Assembly: GCA_001310555.1 (NCBI GenBank)
Contig: BAXO01000123.1
Coordinates: 1-12,920, forward strand
Direction of reading: 5' to 3'
Length of the DNA: 12,920 nt
Source: Bacillus sp. JCM 19058
GTDB taxonomy: Bacteria > Bacillota > Bacilli > Bacillales_H > Bacillaceae_D
Made by a program: the position numbers and the translations under genes. The notes beneath the pieces are model-generated. The model was not told where the DNA came from. It worked only from the letters and a program-made list of their open reading frames with translations, and did no database searches. Shown piece after piece: positions 1-8,061 of this stretch. The stretch's first letter is position 1, and every line of letters begins with the position of its first letter.

Positions 1-21
1 ACAAAAACGAGCAATTGAAGA

Positions 22-658
22 TCAATCGCTCGTTAAATCTGAAGGGAATAACCACTCAATTAGGTCAGTGAAAAATTCGACCAAGAAAAATTTCACTTCA
101 ATTGTTTCCTTCTCTTCCTCTTCCTGTTCACTTGCTGTCGACATATCCTCTTCTACAGCTTCCCCACTGTCCATATCCAAAAAGCAAAGAGGTGGAAACA
201 AGACACACCACCAGTTTTCACCCTTCCCTTCGCCGAGAGTAATTAACAGAGCATCGTAAACCCCTGCAGGGTAAACAAGATTGCCGTAGAGCTTAGTTGG
301 AAATTGCGCCTCCGTCAACGAAACTTCAAAGCGCTGATCTAGGCCTTGCTTCGCCAGTTCCCTGGCAACAATTTTTTTCAAGTTGCGGGAGCTTTTCTGC
401 AATTTCTGCTTTCGCCGAAACCAAATTGTCGAGTTCACCAACCCATCTAGAAATAGCATCATTCACTCGGTCACGGATTTGACGCTTAACTATTTGATCA
501 GCTACAGAGTCGCTATTGGCAAGAATTCGTAGCCGAATCGCCTCCTCTTGGCTTACCTCCTGATGAAGCGAGGCTACCGCCTCAGCCTGCTGCTTCTCCC
601 AGCTGACTAGTACAACAAATAAAGAGAATAATAGATAAATAATTTCTTTATGGTTCAT
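22..658 (-). CDS. spoIIR: SpoIIR, forespore signalling protein (one frameshift)
   Basis: SpoIIR is made in the forespore, secreted into the intermembrane space, and triggers SpoIIGA to process pro-sigma-E in the mother cell. The start used here (ATG, 656-658) gives an N-terminal hydrophobic segment (IIYLLFSLFVVLVSW) ending near AEA, as expected for a secreted protein, with AAAGGGCGG just upstream as ribosome binding site. Conserved stretches include IRLRILANSDS, KRQIRDRVN, and later YPAGVYDALLITLGEGKGENWWCV. The reading frame breaks in a run of seven A (minus strand; 372-378). Reading six A joins PQLEK to IVARELAK and gives 211 residues, close to the usual ~220. It follows prmC after 75 bases. 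The tail after CFLDMDSG is acidic then hydrophobic. Family assignment is firm; the frameshift is probably a sequence error. Confidence 0.9.
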
Positions 659-682
659 GTCTTGCACCGCCCTTTCACCCAT

Positions 683-712
683 CATTGTGGTCAGGGCGTC
701 CAAGACATAAAC
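683..712 (-). promoter_or_regulatory. Candidate sigma-F promoter of spoIIR
   Basis: In the prmC-spoIIR gap the minus strand reads GTTTA (712-708), 15 bases, then GACCACAATG (692-683). This partly matches the forespore sigma-F consensus (GywTA, about 15 bases, GgnrAnAnTw): the -35 fits, the -10 fits at about four fixed positions. spoIIR is a known sigma-F gene in Bacillus, and the position, about 25 bases before the start codon, is suitable. The match is partial, so this is tentative. Confidence 0.3.
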
Positions 713-733
713 CTATTTTCGTTCGACAAAAAC

Positions 734-1605
734 CTAGCTCCGCATATCGCCAAAAGCGAGGACAATCCGCTCCTTGCCATTCAAATCAATCACGATTTTA
801 GTTTGAGCCTTCGGGAACCGGTCATGAAGCAGCTGCTCCACCGCCTTCGCCTGTCCGACTCCGACCTCAAAAGCAACAAGTGCTTCATCAGCCAATACAG
901 CTGGCAGCTGCTCCACTAGCTTATGATACATGTGCAAGCCATTCTTCCCCCCATATAACGCCAACTTCGGCTCGTGTTCGCGTACATGAGTCGCTAATTG
1001 ACTTGCCATATTGCGGGGAATGTAAGGCGGATTCGAAACAACGATATGAAAACGCTCTTCTTTCTCTGCTGGCACCTCTAGCCAATCGCTTTGATAAAAT
1101 TCAACCGTTGCTTCTAGTCGATCCGCATTTTGTTTGGCAACAGCCAACGCATCGCTGGAAAGGTCGAGTGCAGAGACAGCTATTTCTTTAGCCTCCAGTG
1201 CCAACGTTACTGCAATCGCTCCGCTGCCAGTCCCCGCATCGAGCAGCGTGATCGCTTTCTCCGCAAAGAGCTGCTTCTTTTTTTTGTAAAACTACCTCGA
1301 CAAGCTCCTCTGTTTCCGGCCTAGGAATGAGCACATGCGGATTCACGATAAATCGCCGTCCCCAAAATTCCTCATAACCAATAAGGTGCTGAACCGGAAT
1401 TCCTGCAGCAAATTTTTGAATATCGTTAAAAAAATTTTGCAGATTGCTCACCGTCAATCGCTTCCTGCTGCCGAATAAACAACTCTGTCCTTGTTACGCT
1501 TAGATGATGACGAAGCAGCCATTCTGCCGCCGTCGTCTCCAGTTGCTGTTCCTTCAAAAAAGAAGAAGCCCTACTTAGAGCTTCGTGAATCGTCATTTCT
1601 GCCAT
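734..1605 (-). CDS. prmC: PrmC, release factor glutamine methyltransferase (two frameshifts)
   Basis: PrmC methylates the glutamine of the GGQ motif in release factors RF1 and RF2, using S-adenosylmethionine. Seen in order: an N-terminal helical region starting MTIHEALSRASSFLKEQQ, GIPVQHLIGYEEFWGR, LIPRPETEELVE, the SAM-binding loop DAGTGSGAIAVTLAL, and the catalytic NPPY motif (SNPPYIPRNMAS). Two runs break the frame: seven T on the minus strand (1428-1434) and eight A (1278-1285). Removing one base from each gives 289 residues, the usual length. Either ATG at 1603-1605, one base after the prfA stop, or ATG at 1594-1596, with AGGATGG before it, could be the start. The link to prfA fits its role, since RF1 is its substrate. 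Confidence 0.92.
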
Positions 1606-1606
1606 C

Positions 1607-2677
1607 CTATTCTTCCGCCTTCTTCATCATTTCCGCCTGCTCTTCAACAATGAGCGCTTCAATGATCTCGTCAAGCTTTCCTTGCAGGACTTGCTCTAGC
1701 TTCTGCAAGGTCAAACCGATGCGGTGATCCGTTACCCTGCTTTGCGGGAAATTATACGTGCGAATCCGTTCAGAGCGATCACCTGTTCCGACTGCGGATT
1801 TCCGAGTTTCATCATATTCGGCCTGAGCTTCCTGCTGAAATTTATCATAAATCCTGGCGCGAAGTACTTTCATCGCTTTTTCCTTATTCTTGATCTGAGA
1901 CTTTTCATCCTGACAAGAAACAACGATTCCTGTCGGTACATGTGTTAGTCGTACGGCCGACATCGTCGTATTTACGCTTTGCCCCCCCGGTCCACTAGAA
2001 GCAAACGTATCTACACGAATATCCTTATCATGTACCTCAACCTCGACTTCTTCGGCTTCTGGGAGAACAGCGACCGTTGCTGTAGACGTGTGAATCCGCC
2101 CACCCGATTCGGTTTGCGGGACACGTTGTACCGATGGGCTCCATTTTCATACTTAAGCTTGGAAAAGGCTCCTGTACCGTTTACCATGAAAATAATTTCC
2201 TTATAGCCACCGAGCTCAGTCGAGGAGGCCTCAATCACTTCGGTACGCCAGCCTTGCGATTCGGCAAAACGCGCGTACATTTTAAACAGATCGCCTGCAA
2301 ACAATTGAGCTTCGTCTCCGCCAGCAGCACCGCGAATTTCGACAATGACGTTCTTGTCATCGTTTGGATCCTTCGGTAGCAGCAAGATCTTTAACTGTTC
2401 TTCAAGCGTCTGCTGTCGGGTCGAGAGTTCCTCCAGCTCTTCTTTCACCATTGCATACATCTCATCGTCAAGCTTTTCATCAAGCATTGTTTTAGCATCG
2501 TTAAGCTGTTCAACGACATCTTTATATTCGCGATAAGTTTGGACTGTCTTTTCTAGATTTGACTGTTCCTTCGAGTATTCCCGAAGCTTTTTTTGAATCA
2601 TTGATTACATCCGGGTCGCTAAGCAATTCGTTTAATCGCTCGTACCGATCCTCCACAGATTGTAAACGTTCTAGCAC
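1607..2677 (-). CDS. prfA: Peptide chain release factor 1 (two frameshifts)
   Basis: RF1 recognises UAA and UAG in the ribosomal A site and triggers peptide release. Conserved stretches are [31 protein letters not shown], the codon-recognition PQT tripeptide ([14 protein letters not shown]), the catalytic [10 protein letters not shown] (GGQ), and [16 protein letters not shown]. The start is GTG (2677-2675) after TTGAGGTGG; it gives [15 protein letters not shown], matching the family N-terminus. The frame breaks twice: a run of seven A (2588-2594; six expected) near the N-terminus, and GG where GGG is expected at 2131-2132 (HR|VQRVP). Restoring both gives exactly 356 residues, the length in B. 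subtilis. A seven-G run inside GGQ (1982-1988) is in the right frame. RF1 is essential, which argues for sequence errors. Confidence 0.95.
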
Positions 2678-2717
2678 GGTTTCCACCTCAATCTGGTTTC
2701 CAGTTCATAACATGACA

Positions 2718-2746
2718 ATTATAGTATATGAACGGCCTTAGGTCAA
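2718..2746 (-). promoter_or_regulatory. Sigma-A promoter of prfA-prmC
   Basis: On the minus strand TTGACC (2746-2741) is followed by a 17-base spacer and a perfect TATAAT (2723-2718). The expected start of transcription is near 2711, about 35 bases before the prfA GTG. This is a near-consensus vegetative promoter and probably drives prfA and prmC, which are one base apart. Confidence 0.75.
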
Positions 2747-2823
2747 TTTCAGAAGGACTCTTAGTCGATCAGATTTGTTTCTTCAAAGAAAGGGAATACT
2801 ACAAAATCGAAAGGAGTGATACA

Positions 2824-4132
2824 GTGAAGTATGTAATCGTTGGTGGAGATGCTGCCGGAATGAGTGCTGCAATGCAAATTGTTCGCAATGATAAGCAGGC
2901 AGAAATCACAACATTAGAAAAAGGAACGGTTTACTCTTACGCACAATGCGGATTGCCTTATTTTATTAGCCATGAAATCGAGGAGGACGGTCTCCTCATA
3001 GCTCGCTCTGTTGATACGTACCGCGAAAAGTACGGCATTGATGCACGAATTGGGTATGAAGTAACCGGAATAAACCCCGATAAGAGAACCGTTTCGGGCG
3101 AACACTTTGAGCTTCCCTATGATAAGCTTTTAATCGCAACGGGTGCGAGGCCGTATGTTCCTAAATGGGAGGGCGTCGATCTGGAAGGGGTTCATACGAT
3201 CAAGACAATTGCCGATGCGAAACGAGTAAAGGAGGCACTCAGTACGAACCCTCGGAAGGTCACCGTCATCGGCGGCGGCTCTGTTGGACTGGAAATTGCC
3301 GAAAATCTCAATCCTGCTCAGAGAGAGATTACAATTCTCGAACGCAGTTCACAGCTCGCTACTCATTTCGACAAAGAGATGGCTGGCTATATTCATAAAG
3401 AGGCCAGAGCTCAAGGGATCACCTTAAAGCTCAATCAAAATGTGAAAGCTAAAAGGGAACGTTCGGGTGGAGGAGATCATAACAGAGGAGGAAGAGATTT
3501 CGACCGATTTAGTTATTATCGCCGTCGGTGTTAGGCCAAATACAGATTTTCTTCGTAACAGCGGCCTTCATTTTCATGAAAGCGGCGCAATTCAAGTCAA
3601 TAGCTATATGGAGACGAGCCTTCCTAATATTTACGCTGCCGGTGATTGTGCAACTCAATATCACCGCCAGATGAAAAAGGATGTTTTTTTTCCACTTGGG
3701 ACGCATGCCAATAAACAAGGGCGAATCGCAGGCTTAAATATGGTCGGAAAACCCGGGCTTTCCCTGGAATTGTCGGTACAGCCATTATTCAATTTTTTTG
3801 ATTTAACTTTAGCTCGTACTGGCTTGTCTTCACGAGAGATTGAGGCCCTTGGGCTTCCTTACCGGCAAGTTACAGCAACCGTACCTCATGTCGCTGCTTA
3901 TTACCCAACTCATCAACCGCTAACCGTTAAACTAACGTTTCATCAAGATACTGAACGAATTCTAGGTGGACAATTCATCGGGAAGGCAGGTGCAGACAAA
4001 CGAGTTGATGTACTAGCAACTGCCTTACACGAAGGATTAAGCATGCTCGATCTTGAAGATCTCGATTTGGCTTATGCTCCTCCCTTTAACAGTGTGTGGG
4101 ATCCACTTCAGCAAACGGCAAGAAGAAGGTAA
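2824..4132 (+). CDS. CoA-disulfide reductase-like flavoprotein (one frameshift)
   Basis: This is a pyridine nucleotide-disulfide oxidoreductase with a single catalytic cysteine, most like CoA-disulfide reductase, which reduces CoA disulfide with NAD(P)H. From the GTG start (AAAGGAGTGAT just before) it begins KYVIVGGDAAGMSAA, an FAD-binding Rossmann loop, with the cysteine at about residue 42 in YAQCGLPYFIS. Further on are the ATGARPYVP strand, the NAD(P)H-binding VIGGGSVGLEIAENL, the second FAD motif NIYAAGDCA, and a dimerisation domain ending DLAYAPPFNSVWDPLQ. The frame breaks near the AAAA at 3451-3454; dropping one A joins NVKA to KGNVRVEEI and gives 435 residues, normal length. NADH oxidase and persulfide reductase relatives share this fold, so the substrate is inferred. 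It lies on the opposite strand to its neighbours, divergent from prfA. Confidence 0.85.
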
Positions 4133-4161
4133 AGGGAAGCCGACCTTTGTCAGCCTCCCTT
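4132..4161 (-). terminator. Terminator hairpin between convergent genes
   Basis: The minus strand folds as a 13-pair stem (4161-4149 with 4144-4132), loop of four, using two G-U pairs, followed by a short TTTA. On the plus strand the same arms have two A-C mismatches but are followed by TTTTC. The hairpin includes the last codons and stop of the lipoprotein gene and lies at the stop of the reductase gene, so it may end transcription from both sides. Confidence 0.55.
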
Positions 4162-4608
4162 TTCGAGCAAGTGAATTTGATAACGCGGTATTCCTGCCTT
4201 CAATGCTTTCTTAAGCTCACTTAGCTTTTTGTCTTTATCCTTCATGTCTTTTGGTGCCTTAACATTCACCCAGACATGACTGCCCGCCATTAGTGCCATG
4301 CCCGGATCAAATTCAGAATTTGCCGCAATAAACCGGCGAATGGATACTTGATCGCTCTCTAGCGTTTGCTTATTACGAGTCAATGTTTTAAAGCTCGTTC
4401 CGGTTGTATTATCTTCACCTTGATAAGGGTTCATTCGATGATTACGGATGCCATCATAGTTTAATGGACCCGGACCAAATAACCCATAGCTAATTTGGCC
4501 GGCATCCGGCTTTGGTGCATCCTGAACACGACTCCCTTGCTCCATATCCGTGCAGCCTGCTGCAAGTAAAAGAAGGGCGAGGCTACTGTTTAGCCACAGC
4601 TTCCTCAA
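4150..4608 (-). CDS. Small lipoprotein, perhaps YhcN/YlaJ-like
   Basis: Predicted 152-residue lipoprotein. The start is TTG (4608-4606) with GGAGGTG upstream. Positive MRK is followed by a hydrophobic stretch and lipobox LAAGC, with the lipidated cysteine at residue 19, so the mature protein should be anchored on the outer face of the membrane. Then come a Gly/Pro/Asn-rich linker (FGPGPLNYDGIRNH), a central part with MALMAGSHVWVNVK, and a Lys-rich C-terminal segment. The pattern of a short domain with an alternating V-W-V-N-V strand after a lipobox recalls spore lipoproteins of the YhcN/YlaJ type, but I see no decisive motif and the specific family is a guess. The 221 bases between it and tdk hold no recognisable gene. 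Its reading frame is intact. Confidence 0.6.
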   Translation of the reverse strand: MRKLWLNSSLALLLLAAGCTDMEQGSRVQDAPKPDAGQISYGLFGPGPLNYDGIRNHRMNPYQGEDNTTGTSFKTLTRNKQTLESDQVSIRRFIAANSEFDPGMALMAGSHVWVNVKAPKDMKDKDKKLSELKKALKAGIPRYQIHLLEKGG

Positions 4609-4829
4609 TAGTCACACACCTCCATATAACGATATATTCGCTATATAGGGTACCCTTCTGTAGGCGAAGTAAAGTCGTTAAATTTCACCATAATTGCCAT
4701 TCTTGTTATCAGTCGATTGCGCTCTTTTAGCGGTTAATACTGCATTATCGGCCGATGGCTACCTTTATCAACCGGTAGGAATGGAGCTTAGTACTACCTG
4801 GATACTCATGGTCGAGCTCAGTTCAGGAG

Positions 4830-5402
4830 CTACAGCGGTGGATTCAGATGGTGCTTGCGACAAACTGGATAGTAGCTGTCGTTCCCACCGATCTGAATTT
4901 GCTCTCCTTCTCTGACTGGCTTCCGCTCGGAATCAATTCGTAAGGTCATGCTCGCTTTCCTTTCACAAAACCAGCAAATCGTTTTCATTTCTTCAATTTT
5001 ATCGGCATAAAGAAGCATATACTTGCTTCCTTCGAACAATTGATTTTGAAAATCATTTTTTAGTCCAAAGCCCATGACCGGAATATTCAGTTCATCTACT
5101 ATTTTTGCCATTTGCAGCACGTGGGCTTTAGTCACAAATTGAACTTCATCGACAAGCACACAGCTTAGCCGCAGGCCGGACCCACTGACTACCTTAAAAA
5201 TATCGGTATGTTCTTCTATCGAAATGGCTTCCCGCTGCAAACCGATGCGCGAAGCCACAAAGCCTGATCGATAACGCTCGTCCAATGCAGAGTTAAAAAT
5301 AAGGACATGTTTGTTCTGCTCCTCATAATTATGAGCAACCTTCAAGATTTCAATTGATTTACCACTATTCATTGCTCCGTACTTATAAAATAGTTGTGCC
5401 AT
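4830..5402 (-). CDS. tdk: Thymidine kinase
   Basis: Type II thymidine kinase, phosphorylating thymidine to dTMP with ATP in the salvage pathway. The start ATG at 5400-5402 follows a GTGGGGGAAT ribosome site and gives [16 protein letters not shown], with the P-loop at residues 9-16. The Walker B-type DEVQF lies at 85-89, with Glu86 as the likely catalytic base. A structural zinc site is visible as C143/C146 (CWFC) and C181/H184 (CRKHH), with the lasso segment GGNDSYYP before it. At 190 residues it is complete and its frame is intact. It resembles the MAQLY-type subgroup rather than the B. subtilis enzyme. An upstream terminator separates it from rpmE2, so it should have its own promoter or depend on readthrough. 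Confidence 0.95.
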   Translation of the reverse strand: MAQLFYKYGAMNSGKSIEILKVAHNYEEQNKHVLIFNSALDERYRSGFVASRIGLQREAISIEEHTDIFKVVSGSGLRLSCVLVDEVQFVTKAHVLQMAKIVDELNIPVMGFGLKNDFQNQLFEGSKYMLLYADKIEEMKTICWFCERKASMTLRIDSERKPVREGEQIQIGGNDSYYPVCRKHHLNPPL

Positions 5403-5438
5403 TAGACATTCCCCCACCGCTTGAATGTTCGTGCATAC

Positions 5439-5468
5439 AAAAAACAGGCAAGAGTGCTCTCGCCTGTT
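5439..5468 (-). terminator. Rho-independent terminator after rpmE2
   Basis: The minus strand forms a 12-base stem, AACAGGCGAGAG against CTCTTGCCTGTT with one G-U pair, followed by a run of T (4 beyond the stem, 6 counting its end). It lies ten bases after the rpmE2 stop and before tdk, so it should end the rho-rpmE2 transcript. Confidence 0.85.
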
Positions 5469-5477
5469 TGTTCCGCG

Positions 5478-5723
5478 TTACTTAAGATTGTATTTTCTTT
5501 TAAAGCGATCCACACGGCCGCCTGCATCAGCAAGCTTCTGTTTACCTGTATAAAATGGGTGAGAATCAGCACTAATCTCCACTTTTAATAGTGGATAAGT
5601 GTTGCCATCCTCCCACTCAATAGTTTCAGCAGAACCCTTTGTTGAGCCACTAAGGAATTTAAAGCCTGTGCTTGTATCCATAAAAACTACTTTTTGGTAA
5701 CCTGGATGAATTCCTTGTTTCAT
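5478..5723 (-). CDS. rpmE2: Ribosomal protein L31 type B (zinc-free)
   Basis: Large-subunit ribosomal protein bL31, 81 residues. The start ATG at 5721-5723 is placed by AAAGGAGATG eight bases upstream and gives [16 protein letters not shown]; the open frame extends further upstream but without a suitable ribosome site. Typical stretches are [29 protein letters not shown] and [12 protein letters not shown]. There is no cysteine at all, so it is the zinc-independent form (type B, YtiA-like), not the CxxC-containing type A. It sits between rho and tdk, as L31 genes do in many Firmicutes, and has its own strong promoter. Confidence 0.95.
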   Translation of the reverse strand: MKQGIHPGYQKVVFMDTSTGFKFLSGSTKGSAETIEWEDGNTYPLLKVEISADSHPFYTGKQKLADAGGRVDRFKRKYNLK

Positions 5724-5783
5724 TTCTTTCATCTCCTTTTGCCCTGGATCTTTCGAAACAGAGTTTTCTTCACACATGACGAA

Positions 5784-5812
5784 ATTATATCAAGAACCGG
5801 TTTTAATTGCAA
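5784..5812 (-). promoter_or_regulatory. Strong sigma-A promoter of rpmE2
   Basis: On the minus strand TTGCAA (5812-5807), a 17-base spacer, then TATAAT (5789-5784), preceded by TGA so that it is also an extended -10. Start of transcription should be near 5777, leaving a leader of about 54 bases. I see no clear Zur-type box, although type B L31 genes are often zinc-regulated. Confidence 0.75.
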
Positions 5813-5837
5813 CCGCGTTTTTCAGAGATTCGATCTG

Positions 5838-7104
5838 TTAGCCTTTTCTCCTGTTCATGTCTTGATCCATCGCTTCAAAAAAATTCTTGATTCGTTTTTG
5901 TTTCCTTTACGCGTCGGATAAAATGGTCTACAAAATCAGGTGTATCGCTCATCGTTTTGCGAATGGCCCATAATTTATCAAGCTGCTCTTTAGGCAATAA
6001 CAGCTCCTCTTTTCTAGTGCTGGAGCGACGTATATCGATAGATGGGAAAATCCGACGCTCTGCCAATTTCCTGTCAAGGTGCAGCTCCATATTACCCGTC
6101 CCCTTAAATTCCTCGAAAATAACATCATCCATCCGTGAGCCAGTATCGATTAAAGCGGTCGCCAAAATTGTCAGGCTGCCACCCTCTTCAATATTCCGCG
6201 CCGCACCAAAAAATCGCTTCGGTCGATGAAAAGCAGCCGGATCGATCCCGCCGGACAGAGTCCGTCCGCTTGGTGGAATCACAAGGTTGTACGCCCGCGC
6301 CAGGCGAGTAATACTGTCCATAAGAATGACAACATCCTTCTTCGACTCAACGAGCCGCATCGCTCGCTCAAGAACAAGCTCCGCCGCCTTTATATGATTT
6401 TCCGGCCCAACATCGAACGTCGAGCTAACGACCTCTGCATCGACAGAGCGTTCAATATCGGTTACCTCTTCCGGTCGTTCATCAATGAGTAGAACAATCA
6501 TTTCAACATCCGGTTGATTTTCAGCAATGCTATTTGCTACTTCCTTTAAAAGAGAGGTTTTCCCTGCTTTTGGAGGAGCAACTATGAGACCGCGCTGCCC
6601 AAAGCCGACTGGGGAAATCATATCGATGATGCGGGAAGAAATACGGCCTGGAGCCGTTTCAAGTGAAATCTTCTGTTCGGGATATAATGGTGTTAAAGCT
6701 GGAAAATGGGGGCGTTCTCGTGATAACTCGGGCGCATCTCCATTAACGGCCTCAACATGCAGCAAGCCGTGGTAACGTTCATTTTCTTTCGGAGGTCGAA
6801 CCTTACCTGATACTTTATCGCCGTTCCGTAAGTCAAAGCGGCGAATTTGTGACGCAGAAATATAAATATCCTCTGAGCTAGGCATATAATTAATTGGCCT
6901 TAAAAATCCGAAACCTTCGTTTTGGACAATATCAAGAACGCCTTCCATGAACATTAAACCGTCCTGTTCAGCTTGTCCCTTTAAAATGGCAAAAATCAAT
7001 TCTTTTTTTGTTAACTTGCTATAATATGAAACTTTGAACTCCCTTGCTAATTCATAGAGTTCCTTCAGCTTCATATTTTCTAAATCGGCAATATGGACGC
7101 CCAT
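5838..7104 (-). CDS. rho: Transcription termination factor Rho (one frameshift at the end)
   Basis: Rho is a hexameric RNA-dependent ATPase that ends transcription of unstructured, untranslated RNA. Order: N-terminal helical domain ([13 protein letters not shown]), RNA-binding cold-shock-like domain with GFGFLRP (residues 64-70) and [13 protein letters not shown], Walker A APPKAGKT (176-183), Walker B VVILMD (258-263), and R-loop FKGTGNME. The frame stops early at KTKTNQEFF because of a run of seven T on the minus strand (5877-5883). With six T it continues [12 protein letters not shown] and stops at 5838, giving 421 residues, close to the B. subtilis 427. The ribosome site before ATG 7104 is weak (GTGTGGTG), consistent with low or regulated expression. 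Confidence 0.97.
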
Positions 7105-7552
7105 AATAACACCACACTTCTTTAATTAGTCAAAAAAAATTCTATCATAAATAAATGCGAGAATGCTGGAAAGCCACTAAGCAAGCTGACGCCAACATTT
7201 TATCGAAACTCGATCTCGCCCTTTTCTGTTCAAATAAACGAAAAGGTTCTCTAACCTCTATGAATCAGGCAACATGAAATCTTCATCAGGCCAGCTTACA
7301 GGATATTGTAAAAATCCTTATGCTCTTGCACTTAATGGAAACTCGATTCTAGACGAAAGAATGAAGGGTTCGCGAAGAAATTGTAGGATGAGTTGCTGAA
7401 AAGGCATATATATGTATTTTAACCATAAAAACAAGAAATATTCAAGATTCGTTTTGAGGATGTTTTTAAGTGGACGAACTGGCAATGCTTATCATTTCCA
7501 GTGACTATGATGTTAGTCCGGTAATTACTTAACGAAGGAGGGGCAATGACGA
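7105..7552. other. Long spacer between glpX remnant and rho
   Basis: No gene is supported in these 448 bases. On the minus strand there are short open stretches only; the longest that I read begins ATGCCTTTTCAGC near 7405 and runs about 30 codons without a convincing ribosome site or family. A 5-base inverted pair TTACA/TGTAA lies at about 7296-7311, and GAAACTCGAT occurs twice (about 7205 and 7339). It may be the leader of rho or decayed sequence. Confidence 0.5.
7144..7172 (-). promoter_or_regulatory. Candidate promoter of rho
   Basis: On the minus strand TTTCCA (7172-7167), 17 bases, then TATGAT (7149-7144). The -10 is a five of six match, the -35 four of six. Transcription would start near the run of T at 7133-7140, giving a leader of about 30 bases. 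Confidence 0.4.
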
Positions 7553-7555
7553 ACT

Positions 7556-7578
7556 AAAAAGCCGGACAAACGTCCAGC
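7556..7578 (-). terminator. Rho-independent terminator after glpX
   Basis: Minus-strand stem of seven pairs (GCTGGAC against GTCCGGC, one G-U), loop of four, followed by TTTTT. It lies seven bases after the glpX stop and appears intact although the gene is not. Confidence 0.85.
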
Positions 7579-7584
7579 CTTTAT

Positions 7585-7752
7585 TTAGCGAATAACCAAA
7601 TCTAGCCTTTTCTTCATACTATGTGTCCCATCAACGAATCGGACGGTTCCGGATTTGGCTCGCATAACAAGCGATTGTGTTTCCGCCTTCGTTCCCATAT
7701 AACGGAAACCTTTTAACAGTTCACCGTCGGTCACACCCGTCGCTGCAAAAAT
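7585..7752 (-). pseudogene. glpX: GlpX (class II fructose-1,6-bisphosphatase), C-terminal fragment only
   Basis: Only the last 55 codons are recognisable: [15 protein letters not shown], then [19 protein letters not shown] and a basic C-terminus ending LDLVIR. This is the characteristic end of GlpX, the gluconeogenic phosphatase converting fructose-1,6-bisphosphate to fructose-6-phosphate. The family protein is about 320 residues, so the N-terminal ~80%, with the metal and substrate sites (including the GEGEMDEAPM region), is missing. Upstream, where about 800 bases of glpX should be, there are only 309 bases that do not resemble it. A few residues of homology may continue in an adjacent frame just before 7752. 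The position between murA and rho is the normal one. The fragment could not make an active enzyme; deletion or misassembly are both possible. Confidence 0.85.
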
Positions 7753-8061
7753 ACAGTACCTTCTAAAACAGTAAATACCCTATCTTCAAATTAAAGACAA
7801 GTGCCAATCGGTGGGATAAAGTCCCCTTTCCTGTTCCCAGATGTTTTCTAGTTTACTCGGCGAAAAAGAAAACGGACGATGCGGATAATGATTGTACTCT
7901 CACTCGCCCACGCGTTCCGATTCCTTCTCTAAACCTTGGACAGACATTACATCCGTCAAATGCGTCGCTAACTTAGCGCTGGAACGCTCCGAAGTATCGC
8001 TAAAAAATTGTCTTTCATTTTTGGACGGGATGAAGCAAATGCGAAAAAAAGCGGTAGACGG
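7753..8061 (-). other. Unidentified coding-like stretch between murA and the glpX remnant
   Basis: The minus strand directly after the murA stop is open from about 8047 (RICFIPSKNERQFFSDTSE) through ATHLTDVMSVQGLEKESER to a TGA near 7901. It is then open again in the same frame (EYNHYPHRPFSFSPSKLENI, YPTDWHLSLI) to a TGA near 7788. I do not recognise the family. The YNHYPHRP stretch loosely recalls the C-terminal part of DDE transposases, but that is weak. There is no clear start or ribosome site, so it may be a fragment of an inserted gene left after the event that removed glpX, or noncoding. Confidence 0.3.

Noticed and set aside
2588..2594. Programmed frameshift in a release factor gene
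   Set aside because: The known autoregulatory frameshift belongs to RF2 (prfB) at an in-frame UGA; this gene is RF1, and the break is an extra A in a run like those in unrelated genes.
4694..4915. 73-codon plus-strand open frame overlapping the end of tdk
   Set aside because: Its second half is antisense to tdk, its first half has no recognisable protein features or ribosome site.
7535..7556. Near-perfect ribosome site AAGGAGGGG followed by ATG ACG AAC TAA on the plus strand
   Set aside because: Three codons only, next to the minus-strand glpX terminator; no promoter or family. Treated as chance.
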